From NCBI GenBank assembly GCA_963842455.1, contig CAWJHE010000013.1, positions 186,001-250,000 on the forward strand: 64,000 nt of DNA, read 5' to 3'. This DNA comes from CAWJHE01 sp963842455 (GTDB taxonomy: Bacteria; Chloroflexota; Anaerolineae; Anaerolineales; UBA4823). Below the pieces are notes generated by a model that ran no database searches, had not been told where the DNA came from, and saw only the letters and a list, made by a program, of their open reading frames with translations. The translations under genes were made by a program, and so were the position numbers. Shown here in pieces: positions 8,472 through 17,474 of this stretch. Each line of letters opens with the position of its first letter. The stretch's first letter is position 1.

Positions 8472-9584
8472 CTAATATTCCATCGCCTTGTGGCGTAAGA
8501 TGACACTCTCGACCAAACCAATGGCTAAGAGTGATGATAGCAATGAACTGCCTCCATAGCTAACAAATGGAAGGGTAAGGCCTGTAGCCGGCATAAGATT
8601 CAGGTTTACACCAATATTCACCACAGTCTGAAATGCCAGAAAAGTTGCCACGCCATAGGCAATCAAGGCGCCATATGTATCGCGTGCCAGCCGCGCAGCG
8701 CGTAAACAGCGCAAAATAACAAATAATAAAACCAGGATAACCAGCACAACCCCAATGAAGCCAAATTCTTGCGCCATAGCAGAAAAGATGAAATCAGACC
8801 AGCGAACTTTCAGGAAACGTAATTGAACTTGTGATCCCTGACCATAGCCTTGGCCCAGCAATCCACCGGAACCAATGCTGATCAATGCTTGTTGGATGTT
8901 GTAAATTTCCCCGTAGCGAGCTTCTGGGTCGGGAAAAATAAAGTTAAGAATCCGTCTCTGCTGATAATCCACCAGGAAAGGGAAACTGGCAATAGGTAGC
9001 ACCAAACCTGCCCCAGCAAACATCAAAAGGTGCTTTATCCTTAACCCGCTCACCCACAACATAGCAAACCAGATGACAATCATCACAATCGAAGTACTCA
9101 AGTTCGGCTGTATCAGAATCCAAATCACAATTCCCATCGTGGTTAAGAGACTGCGCCCAACCCACATCAAATCACCTATCTTGTGCTTATTGCGGGTAAA
9201 AAAATCAGCCAAGACAAGAATGATGACAATTTTCGCAATTTCCGAGGGTTGGATCAGGATAACGCCCGTATCAAACCAACGCGCCGAACCAAAGAATGCC
9301 GATCCAACAATATAGAGAACAGCCAGGATGATAACTGTTCCAATGTATAGTGTACGGCTCATCGAGGCCCATAAACGATAATCAATGGCCGTCACAATTA
9401 AAATGACCACAAACCCAACCACAGCAAAAAGCAGTTGCCGGTTTACAAGATTTAGTTCTTCCAGCTCAATATTTCCGGCTACAGCTGAACGGATCATGGT
9501 CATTCCAAAAATGACCAACAGAGCAACCGCCCCAAGAAGCCAAAAATCAAAATGACGCCAGGAAAGACCTTTCTGTTCTTTCAT
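8472..9584 (-). CDS. rodA: Rod-shape SEDS glycosyltransferase RodA (FtsW/RodA/SpoVE family)
   Basis: A 370-residue membrane protein with about ten hydrophobic segments. SEDS proteins polymerise lipid II into glycan strands together with a class B PBP. Family features include FGSARWFDTGVILIQPSEIAK near residue 105 (split by an aromatic pair) and the C-terminal LPFVSYGGSSLL loop. Linkage to mrdA, mreBCD and min genes favours RodA over FtsW. TAG stop overlaps nothing; gltX follows at once. Confidence 0.92.
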   Translation of the reverse strand: MKEQKGLSWRHFDFWLLGAVALLVIFGMTMIRSAVAGNIELEELNLVNRQLLFAVVGFVVILIVTAIDYRLWASMSRTLYIGTVIILAVLYIVGSAFFGSARWFDTGVILIQPSEIAKIVIILVLADFFTRNKHKIGDLMWVGRSLLTTMGIVIWILIQPNLSTSIVMIVIWFAMLWVSGLRIKHLLMFAGAGLVLPIASFPFLVDYQQRRILNFIFPDPEARYGEIYNIQQALISIGSGGLLGQGYGQGSQVQLRFLKVRWSDFIFSAMAQEFGFIGVVLVILVLLFVILRCLRAARLARDTYGALIAYGVATFLAFQTVVNIGVNLNLMPATGLTLPFVSYGGSSLLSSLLAIGLVESVILRHKAMEY

Positions 9585-9592
9585 TGTTTCAT

Positions 9593-9865
9593 TTACTTGA
9601 CGTTCCTGCGCCTTTGTGAAGTTCGAATAGGAATATCAGCTATTAATCGTTGTTCTCGGCCATCTTGAGCCATCTCAATTCTGACACTCGCCGGATCAAT
9701 ATCAATTCTTCTTGAAATCACTTCGATAATCGCGTCTTTCAGCTCTTCCAAAGCAGCTGGCGGAAGATCAGTCCGATCATGGATCAAAACCAACTTAAGA
9801 CGTTCTTTCGCGTTCGAAGCGCTTTTTGGTTCTCGTCCCAATAATCGATCAATGAAGTTAGCCAT
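9593..9865 (-). CDS. minE: Cell division topological specificity factor MinE
   Basis: About 90 residues starting MANFIDRLLGRE, the usual membrane/MinD-binding N-terminus, followed by KERLKLVLIHDRTDLPP and the dimerisation region ISRRIDIDPASVRIEM. MinE releases MinD from the membrane and so limits MinCD to the poles. The start chosen is the ATG at 9865 because the frame upstream has no family similarity. Its start overlaps the minD stop by 8 bases. Confidence 0.93.
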   Translation of the reverse strand: MANFIDRLLGREPKSASNAKERLKLVLIHDRTDLPPAALEELKDAIIEVISRRIDIDPASVRIEMAQDGREQRLIADIPIRTSQRRRNVK

Positions 9866-10670
9866 TGGAAGCGCCTCCTGAGCGTATGAATCGTGAGAGT
9901 TTGCCCAATAGTCCACCCTCGTCTTCCAAATTCAAGAATGGAACCTGTTCACCATTCAATCGCCTGGCAATGTTCCTGAATGCCTGTCCGGCTTTACTCT
10001 TGCCATTCATAACCACAGGAATACCTCGATTGGTGCTTTGCAGCACGATATCATCATCAGGCACCATACCTACCAACTCAACCGCTAATAATTCCAAAAC
10101 ATCATCGACCGACAACATATCCCCCCGGCGCACCATCCCAGGTTTTATTCGGTTGATAACCAGTTGGGCTGGACCTTTTTCCTCTGCCTCCACCAATCCA
10201 ATAATCCGGTCTGCGTCCCGTACAGCTGATACTTCTGGGTTTGTTACAACCAAAACCAAATCCGAAGGCGCTAATGCATTTCGGAATCCGCGCTCAATCC
10301 CCGCTGGAGAGTCGATGATTATCCAATCAAAATCGGGACGTAAATCGTCGCATAAACGAACCATATCGCTGGGAGAGACTGCACTTTTATCGCGGGTTTG
10401 GGCAGCAGGGATCAGGTACAACTCTGGCAACCGCTTATCCCGAATCATTGCCTGTCGCAGCCGGCATCGACCTTCCACCACGTCTACCAGGTCATAAACA
10501 ATCCGGTTCTCCAACCCTAATACAACATCTAAATTTCGTAAACCAATATCGCCATCGATACAAACCACTTTTTTTCCAATCTCAGCCAGAGCAGCGCCGA
10601 GATTGGCTGTCGCGGTCGTTTTTCCGACACCCCCCTTGCCCGAACTTACTGTTAATACCTTAGCTGTCAT
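9858..10670 (-). CDS. minD: Septum site-determining ATPase MinD
   Basis: A 270-residue ParA/MinD ATPase: deviant Walker A SSGKGGVGKTT near residue 10, switch motifs and the C-terminal amphipathic membrane helix region (LLGKLSRFIRS). It recruits MinC to the membrane to block misplaced Z rings. Overlaps minC upstream by 4 bases and minE downstream by 8 bases, so the three are translationally coupled. Confidence 0.95.
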   Translation of the reverse strand: MTAKVLTVSSGKGGVGKTTATANLGAALAEIGKKVVCIDGDIGLRNLDVVLGLENRIVYDLVDVVEGRCRLRQAMIRDKRLPELYLIPAAQTRDKSAVSPSDMVRLCDDLRPDFDWIIIDSPAGIERGFRNALAPSDLVLVVTNPEVSAVRDADRIIGLVEAEEKGPAQLVINRIKPGMVRRGDMLSVDDVLELLAVELVGMVPDDDIVLQSTNRGIPVVMNGKSKAGQAFRNIARRLNGEQVPFLNLEDEGGLLGKLSRFIRSGGASNG

Positions 10671-11353
10671 AGTCTCTCCCTCTTAGGATCCCAAGTCTCA
10701 GCCACGACCTGTCCATCGTTAATTTTTGCTATCTCTGGCTGTGGTTTTGCCCGGCGTTTTGGTGTGAGTGCAATAATACCGGCTATACGGAGCTGGGTAG
10801 GAGAAAGATCCAAAGCGCAAACAATCGCCGTGTCATCACCTTCAGCACCCGCATGCACCATGCCGCGCAGCCTTCCCCAAACAACGACATCTCCCGCTGA
10901 GACAATCTCAGCTCCTGGATTGACATCCCCAATCACCACCACAGGTCCGCTATGTTGAATGCTGTTTCCAGAGCGCAATGTCCTCCGTATCAAAACAGCC
11001 TCAGAGCCACCACTGCTTTTTCTCGCAGCAGAGAGAATACGTTCAGCTGGAAGGGGTTTATTTATCCGAGTAGCCAAACCGAAAGACTGGGCAGTTTGCT
11101 CTGTCATTGGAGAGTTGGTCAAAATAGCCCACAGATTTAACTCTCGCTCAGCTAACTCTTTTTGTAATTGGCCCAAATCTGCTGCTTTGAGGATCAAATT
11201 ACCAACATCTAAAGCCAAACGAGCGCCTTTCAAGAATTCTAATTGTTGATCCACCTGTTCGATGAGAGCCATATGTAATTCATCCCAGTTGCCCTCACCC
11301 AGGCTAAACAACAGACCATCCTTGATTCCTTTGATCTGTATCTTAGAACGCAT
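10667..11353 (-). CDS. minC: Septum site-determining protein MinC
   Basis: A 228-residue FtsZ inhibitor. An N-terminal domain precedes a C-terminal right-handed beta helix with VVVIGDVNPGAEIVSAGDVVVWG and RGMVHAGAEGDDTA, the MinD-binding repeat part. First gene of the min trio, 58 bases after mrdA; all are probably one transcript. Confidence 0.92.
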   Translation of the reverse strand: MRSKIQIKGIKDGLLFSLGEGNWDELHMALIEQVDQQLEFLKGARLALDVGNLILKAADLGQLQKELAERELNLWAILTNSPMTEQTAQSFGLATRINKPLPAERILSAARKSSGGSEAVLIRRTLRSGNSIQHSGPVVVIGDVNPGAEIVSAGDVVVWGRLRGMVHAGAEGDDTAIVCALDLSPTQLRIAGIIALTPKRRAKPQPEIAKINDGQVVAETWDPKRERL

Positions 11354-11411
11354 ACCTATCCTTAATCTACTTCCAGGTTAAAAGCGTAAAGTGGGATTAT
11401 AGCATGATCTT

Positions 11412-13553
11412 TCACGGAGTTTGAGCTGCATTATCAATGGCGTTCAGCTCTAGATAAGCCTCCATCACCCTACGTACGATTGGTCCAGCAACACTTGCAC
11501 CTTCCCCCCCAGCATATACAAATGCCACCACCACAATCTCTGGGTTTTCGTAGGGTGCATACCCAACTGTCCAGGCATGAGTGGGCCAGTTTCCAGGAAT
11601 GCATCGATTCAATGCTGCCATATACTTATCGCAATACTCTGCTGTACCTGTTTTCCCTGCAGCTGAAATCGTCGCTGTGGCAAATTGCTTCTCCAATGTT
11701 CCAGATGTTACTGCTCTGCGCATGCCCTGTTGAACCACCTGGAAAACCCAGGGGTCCACAGTTTTCTTTTGGCCTAAAATTGGTTCACAGCCACGGATTG
11801 TCGTCTCACCATATACCTGGATAATCGGGTCTTTAGTCAAATCCCATTTGACATTCGGTTGGAAAGGTGATACCTGGAAAGAACCTGGAACCTCGCTTTC
11901 CACAAGATTCCCATCCGGGTCACGCCACATTGGTACAACATTGCCGTTACTATCAAGAACATCTCGGATAAGCGTAGGCTGCACAAAGACCCCATTGTTC
12001 GCTACGATAGCTGCTGAATACATCACCTGAACAGGCGTAGAGAGAACATAACCCTGACCGACACTGGCGATATAGGTATCACCTGAAGACCAGCTTTCCG
12101 CCTGGTTAATCCGTTTCCATGTCGGATCAGGAATCAGGCCATTTTCTTCATCTGGCAATCCCAATCCTGCAGCTTCGCCATAGCCCATTGCGGCAGCATA
12201 CGTACCCAAACGGCAGATGCCAAGCCCGCCATCAGGCACCTCATCCTTATAGCCGCCACCTAGCTTGTAAAAATAGACATTACTGGAGTTTGATAAACCG
12301 CCAATAAAATCCAGGCGTCCAAATCCAGCCTTGTTCCAATCAACAAACTCCCTGGCATTACCAGGATCGTTGGCATAATATTTCTCGGTGACTTCCAATA
12401 TCGGAGGGGTTTCAATAATCTGATTTGGCGTCACAACACCTTCGTTCAAAGCCCCCACTCCGGTCACCAACTTAAATACCGAACCTGCTGGAAGAATATC
12501 ACCAACAGCATGGTTTAAGAGCGGATTGGTTGGATCATTGACCAATTGGTCGTAGTAATAAGCGGGGATCAAGCGCGCCATGCGCTGGTTTTCATAATTC
12601 GGGTAAGATACCATCGCCAGGATTTCTCCCGTCTTTGGATTCATGGCAGCCACTACTCCACTCGTGTAACGAATATCACCAAACCATTGGTTCCATAAGA
12701 ACATTTCGTGAGCCAGTATGTTTTCTGTTGCCTGTTGCAAACGAGTATCAATCGTCAGGCGCATGCTAAGACCCGCACGAGCTTGAACTGGCGGCTCTAC
12801 GTCTCTTAACACTTTACCACCTACATCAACTTCAACGACACGCCTACCGTTTATACCCGCTAACAAATCCTGGTATTGCAGCTCCAGGCCAGCATAACCG
12901 ACTTTATCCCGATTTGGCACTAAACCTTGATCAATAAAATATTCTTCTTGAAGCGCCGGGATAGGTCCAAGAAATCCTATGATAGAGGATGTCAGTGAGT
13001 TTGTTGGATAATCCCGAATCGGTTGGATCTCAATACCAATTCCAGGCCAATCCATAGATTTTTCCTGGATAATCATAGCAACTCGCTGATCAACATCACA
13101 TTTTACTCTTACAGCCTGGTACGGAATTGAAGAAATGCCATATTCTGCTATTTGCGCAATCCCATGTTGCGAGATACACGGAACATATGGGTTCTCTTCA
13201 CTGATTTCGTTCAAGCTTACAGGTACACCAATCAAAGTAGAGAGCTCTCTAAAAACCTTTTGGGTAGTTCCCTCATCATCCGCCAGGTTTGCAGCCGTTA
13301 AGACCACATTGTACGATGCAATATTTCTGGCTAAAACAATGTCATTGCGGTCATAAATTATTCCCCTCAAGGAGGACAGGTTGATTTCTTCTGTGTTATT
13401 TTCTTGAGCTTTGGCTAACCAGTCATCATGTTGAACTACCTGCAGAATGAAAAGCCGGCCAATGAAAATCAAAAAAATTATTGCCAGAATAATAATAAAG
13501 GCTAATACTCGCCAAGTCTCTAATTGGTTTTGAATCGTAGGTCTACCGTTCAT
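11412..13553 (-). CDS. mrdA: Penicillin-binding protein 2 (elongasome transpeptidase)
   Basis: A class B PBP of about 713 residues. One N-terminal membrane helix (about residues 12-34), a dimerisation domain, then the transpeptidase with SxxK PAGSVFKLVTG, SxN GLSNSSNVYFYK and KTGTAEYCDKY. It cross-links peptidoglycan during side-wall growth with RodA. The longer frame from a TTG at 13574 adds seven residues of no family character; the ATG at 13553 is preferred but 13559 is possible. Confidence 0.92.
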   Translation of the reverse strand: MNGRPTIQNQLETWRVLAFIIILAIIFLIFIGRLFILQVVQHDDWLAKAQENNTEEINLSSLRGIIYDRNDIVLARNIASYNVVLTAANLADDEGTTQKVFRELSTLIGVPVSLNEISEENPYVPCISQHGIAQIAEYGISSIPYQAVRVKCDVDQRVAMIIQEKSMDWPGIGIEIQPIRDYPTNSLTSSIIGFLGPIPALQEEYFIDQGLVPNRDKVGYAGLELQYQDLLAGINGRRVVEVDVGGKVLRDVEPPVQARAGLSMRLTIDTRLQQATENILAHEMFLWNQWFGDIRYTSGVVAAMNPKTGEILAMVSYPNYENQRMARLIPAYYYDQLVNDPTNPLLNHAVGDILPAGSVFKLVTGVGALNEGVVTPNQIIETPPILEVTEKYYANDPGNAREFVDWNKAGFGRLDFIGGLSNSSNVYFYKLGGGYKDEVPDGGLGICRLGTYAAAMGYGEAAGLGLPDEENGLIPDPTWKRINQAESWSSGDTYIASVGQGYVLSTPVQVMYSAAIVANNGVFVQPTLIRDVLDSNGNVVPMWRDPDGNLVESEVPGSFQVSPFQPNVKWDLTKDPIIQVYGETTIRGCEPILGQKKTVDPWVFQVVQQGMRRAVTSGTLEKQFATATISAAGKTGTAEYCDKYMAALNRCIPGNWPTHAWTVGYAPYENPEIVVVAFVYAGGEGASVAGPIVRRVMEAYLELNAIDNAAQTP

Positions 13554-13600
13554 ATACATCCATTGTAACGCCAATTCCGACTAATTAGGCTAAAATTAGG

Positions 13601-14101
13601 TTAAGCTTCCAGGGGTTCAGGGTATAACCATCCCGCCAAGTCACTCATCCAGATGTAGAAAGGAACGGCAAAGAGTAAATTTAAAAGTAATGAGGGGATA
13701 ATTACCAGGTTAATCGTATCGATAACAGGCATAGGAACATCGATTATTCTCAAATATAAATAAGTCAGAATGTGGGTAATCAATGATGCCAGGAAAGTAG
13801 ATACAAACATAATAATCAACGATACATTCCAAAACCTTCGTCGAATGAAAAGAGCCATAGCTACCACAATCATGTAACCCAATAAATTCACATAGATCGG
13901 GATCGCAGATACCAAGCTGACAAGCACAGCACCAATTGCCCCCCAATGCCAGGCGGTTGTGACTCGCCTTTGGAGAGCCCAGGACAGCACGACGAGCATA
14001 ACCAGATCAGCGCTTCCTTGAAGTAAGGTTACCTGTCTAACAATCGCGGTTTGCAAGATGATTAAGATAGCTATAATTGGAAAAGCAATCAAGGCACGCA
14101 T
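13601..14101 (-). CDS. mreD: Rod shape-determining protein MreD
   Basis: A 166-residue protein that is almost wholly hydrophobic, with about five membrane segments, of the MreD/ECF-like fold. It links MreC to the synthesis complex. Called by size, hydropathy and position between mreC and mrdA; primary sequence in this family is weakly conserved. Confidence 0.85.
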   Translation of the reverse strand: MRALIAFPIIAILIILQTAIVRQVTLLQGSADLVMLVVLSWALQRRVTTAWHWGAIGAVLVSLVSAIPIYVNLLGYMIVVAMALFIRRRFWNVSLIIMFVSTFLASLITHILTYLYLRIIDVPMPVIDTINLVIIPSLLLNLLFAVPFYIWMSDLAGWLYPEPLEA

Positions 14102-14129
14102 GAACTGTCTTGTTTTCTATCCAGTAACA

Positions 14130-14978
14130 TTAGGGAGCTGCTGGAGTAGGCACTAATGGACTTACATCAATTGGCCGGAAATTAATAATCACGAGAACGA
14201 TCTCTAATTGTGAAAAATCTACAACAGGCTGGACTGCAGCACTTTGAAATAAATCTGTCTCTTTCTGCCTGACACTCACTATTTGACCAATGAGAATATT
14301 TGACGGGTAATTTCCTCCCAATCCGGATGAGAGTACCAAATCACCAATTTTTATTTCGGCGGATTGGGGTACCATATCCAATGATAATTCGCCTGTGATG
14401 CTGCCTATCAGGATTGCCTGAGCTCGCGAGGGCTCCAAACGTACATTAACGGATGAGGCGGGGTCGGTGATTAACTGAATACGGGCCGCTCCGGCGGTAA
14501 CGGCGGCGACTCTTCCAACCAACCCTTGCTGAGTAACCACTGGCATGCCACGCCGCAATCCATCATCGGAGCCTCGATTGATGATCACATATTTGACAAA
14601 CGGACTGGGATCCCTGCCAATGACAGAAGCTGCTACATACCGGTTTTCCGGATTGACCCTGGCAAAATCAACCAATGCTTCCAAAATTCTCGTTTCTGAT
14701 AGCTGTTGTTCAAGGGTGATGATTTCAGTCTGTAAACGAGAGACTTGTGCTTCGAGCTCAGCATTTCGCTGCATTAAACGCGTCACATCCTGAGGCGCCT
14801 CAATATAGTTTTGAATAGCCTGAAAACGAGTTGCTAACCAGGTTTGTGCATCTACCAGGGGATTTAAGACAATTCTTGAAAGCGGTGTGAGATACCCACC
14901 AAGTGCCAGAGCCATTAATCCAAGTGCTAGCAACGACAGGATAAGTGTCTGCCAGAAACGAGAAGGGTTCGTTTTCAT
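14130..14978 (-). CDS. mreC: Rod shape-determining protein MreC
   Basis: About 282 residues: an N-terminal membrane anchor, a coiled coil around residues 60-100 (LMQRNAELEAQVSRLQTE), then the paired beta-barrel periplasmic domain with VVTQQGLVGRVAAV. It scaffolds PBP2 and RodA. The ATG at 14978 overlaps the mreB stop as TGATG, so it is preferred to the TTG three bases upstream. Confidence 0.9.
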   Translation of the reverse strand: MKTNPSRFWQTLILSLLALGLMALALGGYLTPLSRIVLNPLVDAQTWLATRFQAIQNYIEAPQDVTRLMQRNAELEAQVSRLQTEIITLEQQLSETRILEALVDFARVNPENRYVAASVIGRDPSPFVKYVIINRGSDDGLRRGMPVVTQQGLVGRVAAVTAGAARIQLITDPASSVNVRLEPSRAQAILIGSITGELSLDMVPQSAEIKIGDLVLSSGLGGNYPSNILIGQIVSVRQKETDLFQSAAVQPVVDFSQLEIVLVIINFRPIDVSPLVPTPAAP

Positions 14979-16045
14979 CAAGAATGTCTTGTGCTGCCGC
15001 GCTCCAGACCAACTAATAACCGCCGCAGAACATCATAATCTTCCAAAATCATTCCGGCTCCTCTGGCTACACAACTCATTGGATCTTCAGCAACCCATAC
15101 CCGAATTCTAACATCTTCATATAAGCGTTTATCCAAGGCTTGCAGAAGAGCCCCTCCCCCTGCCAGACAGATACCTGCATCCATTAGATCAGCAATGATT
15201 TCTGGCGGCGCTTCATCCAATGCGTCTTTGATCGTATCAACAATCGTCTGCACAGAATTAGAAATCGCATCCCGGATTTCAACCGAGGACACCTCAATGG
15301 CTTCTGGTAGCCCAGTGATCAGGTTCCTACCACGGATCAGCATCGTTTTTTCTTCCGGCAAATGATAAGCTGAACCAATGGTTATTTTTGCCTGTTCAGC
15401 CATTCTTTCACCGATTAAAAGATTATATTTGTTGCGCATAAATTGCACAATATCCTGATCCATCTCATCGCCAGCCACTCGCAATGACCGAGATACAACT
15501 ACCCCTCCCATGGACATAATGGCTACTTCGGAAGTTCCACCTCCAATATCAACCACCATACTGCCACGGATCTCGTTAACAGGTAAGCCTGCTCCCAGGG
15601 CAGCAGCGACTGGCTCTTCGATCAAACCAACTTCACGAGCTCCAGCAGACATCGCAGCGTCATAAACCGCCCTTTTCTCAACTTCTGTCACACCGGACGG
15701 AATACCCACTACAACACGTGGTCTGGGCACAGGAACGATACTTTGTTCATGTGCTTTGCCGATAAAATACTCCAGCATTGCCTGAGTTATCTCAAATTCC
15801 GAGATCACACCATCCCGTAATGGACGGATAGCAACCACATTGGCAGGAGTTCTTCCGACCATTTCTTTTGCTTCAGCGCCAATTGCCAATGGTTGGCGTG
15901 TGCGCTTATCTATTGCAACCCAGGAGGGTTCATTGATTGTAATTCCTTTCCCTCGCACATTGACCAAAGTATTTGCTGTACCCAGATCAATGCCAATATC
16001 GAGGGAAAAAAACCCTAACAACCAGTTCAGGGGATTAAATGCCAA
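14978..16045 (-). CDS. mreB: Rod shape-determining actin-like protein MreB
   Basis: A 355-residue actin-fold ATPase: phosphate 1 loop DIGIDLGTANTLV near residue 17, phosphate 2 MVVDIGGGTSEVAI near residue 165 and adenosine motif CLAGGGALL near residue 293. Forms membrane filaments guiding cell-wall synthesis. The start is TTG at 16045, 6 bases after a GGAG. First gene of the shape/division run; the promoter and a hairpin lie in the long 5' region. Confidence 0.95.
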   Translation of the reverse strand: MAFNPLNWLLGFFSLDIGIDLGTANTLVNVRGKGITINEPSWVAIDKRTRQPLAIGAEAKEMVGRTPANVVAIRPLRDGVISEFEITQAMLEYFIGKAHEQSIVPVPRPRVVVGIPSGVTEVEKRAVYDAAMSAGAREVGLIEEPVAAALGAGLPVNEIRGSMVVDIGGGTSEVAIMSMGGVVVSRSLRVAGDEMDQDIVQFMRNKYNLLIGERMAEQAKITIGSAYHLPEEKTMLIRGRNLITGLPEAIEVSSVEIRDAISNSVQTIVDTIKDALDEAPPEIIADLMDAGICLAGGGALLQALDKRLYEDVRIRVWVAEDPMSCVARGAGMILEDYDVLRRLLVGLERGSTRHS

Positions 16046-16152
16046 GTTGGGCTCCTGCTCAACAATATCTTAAGTTTTATCAAAGAGTGCCAGATGATGA
16101 ATCGCCATTCAAATGATAGGAAATTTTCAATTCATCAGCTGTCCATACAGCC

Positions 16153-16185
16153 AGCTATTGTAGTTGGTTCCCAACTACAATAGCT
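16153..16185. repeat. Perfect 15-bp inverted repeat in the mreB leader
   Basis: Arms AGCTATTGTAGTTGG and CCAACTACAATAGCT with a 3-base loop. It has no adjoining T run. It falls between the candidate promoter at 16223 and the mreB start, so it would be in the mRNA leader. Apart from these and the korB terminator, the 383-base gap 16046-16428 contains no gene. Confidence 0.8.
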
Positions 16186-16222
16186 CGGAATAATAGCTGC
16201 AAAAATCCCTGATTCTCGGGCG

Positions 16223-16231
16223 ATTATACCA
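16223..16231 (-). promoter_or_regulatory. Candidate extended -10 promoter of the mreB operon
   Basis: On the minus strand, TGG followed by TATAAT (-10 at 16223-16228). No good -35 is seen. It would give a leader of roughly 170 bases before mreB. Confidence 0.45.
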
Positions 16232-16372
16232 TTGATCTGTTTTTGTTTGCGACATAGCGCACAATCATCCAAATCGGCTAGTCATCCTTACTGAAGATTG
16301 ATAACCTGCACTGTGCAAAAAGCGAGTAGAACCAATGTGTGCATTTTTAGAAAGTGCACAATCATACCAAAT

Positions 16373-16413
16373 TAAAAATCGGCTGCCCCAAAGATGGATA
16401 AGACAGCCGATTC
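16373..16413 (-). terminator. Terminator of the korAB transcript
   Basis: Arms AATCGGCTG/CAGCCGATT on the minus strand at 16377-16385 and 16404-16412, followed by TTTTAATTT. It starts 16 bases after the korB stop. Confidence 0.78.
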
Positions 16414-16428
16414 CGGGCTCTTGTTGAA

Positions 16429-17472
16429 TTAGAACATTAAATCATTAACCGTCTTCATCGTCTCAGGAGCCGGTCTCAGACGGTCATTGGTCAATCGGTT
16501 CAGAGGAGTTTCCGTCAAATTGTAGATATCCATCAACGAAGGTTGTTCAGGATTTATGTAGATCAAACCGGTCATCAACCATTGTTTAGCATTCGCTTCT
16601 TCCAGCATACGCATAGCCTCTGCACGGTCTGTAGGATCATAATCAAGCTCAATCTTCTTTAAGATCACTTTCGAGCCATCGTGCATCGTTACTTCCTTTG
16701 CCTCCCCAGGTTCATAATCCACCAGAATTTCTTCTGCTGGGGGAACAAAGGAGAGTTCGTGCAATGCGACTTCATGTTCTTTTCCCCAAGCATAGGAATG
16801 GACGGCTGTATCTTGGTTATTGAAAGTTACACACGGGCTGATGATATCCAATACAGCGATGCCATCATGACTTAAAGCTGCTTTGATCAATTCTTTAACC
16901 TGCTTAGGATCGCCCGCGAAGGAACGAGCTACAAAAGTAGCGTTTCCTACCAGTGCTTCCCAGGCAATATCAACTGGCATATAGGAGTTAGTCCCCTGGC
17001 TTTTCAGATAAAGACCTACCTCCGCTGTAGCTGAGAACTGCCCCTTCGTCAAGCCATAGACACCATTATTCTCAACAATGTATACCATACGAAGATTACG
17101 GCGTAAAACATGCTTGAATTGACCGATACCGATGCTGGCAGAATCGCCATCACCACTGATACCCATTCCTTTGAGCGTGTGATCTGCAAATAAAGCTCCT
17201 GTAGCCAATGAAGGCATGCGACCATGCAATCCATTAAACCCAAAGGATCGGTTCAGGAAATAGGTCGGGCTTTTGCTGGAGCAACCAATTCCACTGAACT
17301 TAACCAGGTCCTCCGGGACCAGGTCCAATTCATAACAAGCTGCAATAATTTGGCTTGAAATTGAGTTGTGACCACATCCCTGGCAAAGCGTACTTGGATT
17401 GCCACGGTAATCTGATTTAGATAACCCCACCAGATTCACCTGTGAACGTGAGAGTGTTTGCTGGTCAGTCAT
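16429..17472 (-). CDS. korB: 2-oxoacid:ferredoxin oxidoreductase, beta subunit (probably 2-oxoglutarate)
   Basis: The TPP-binding subunit, 347 residues, with TLCQGCGHNSIS near residue 29, GIGCSSKSP and the TPP signature GISGDGDSASIGIGQF near residue 99. With KorA it converts a 2-oxoacid and CoA to an acyl-CoA, reducing ferredoxin, or the reverse. The 2-oxoglutarate assignment rests on family resemblance and the nearby sucCD. It follows korA by two bases. Confidence 0.88.
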   Translation of the reverse strand: MTDQQTLSRSQVNLVGLSKSDYRGNPSTLCQGCGHNSISSQIIAACYELDLVPEDLVKFSGIGCSSKSPTYFLNRSFGFNGLHGRMPSLATGALFADHTLKGMGISGDGDSASIGIGQFKHVLRRNLRMVYIVENNGVYGLTKGQFSATAEVGLYLKSQGTNSYMPVDIAWEALVGNATFVARSFAGDPKQVKELIKAALSHDGIAVLDIISPCVTFNNQDTAVHSYAWGKEHEVALHELSFVPPAEEILVDYEPGEAKEVTMHDGSKVILKKIELDYDPTDRAEAMRMLEEANAKQWLMTGLIYINPEQPSLMDIYNLTETPLNRLTNDRLRPAPETMKTVNDLMF

Positions 17473-17474
17473 GA

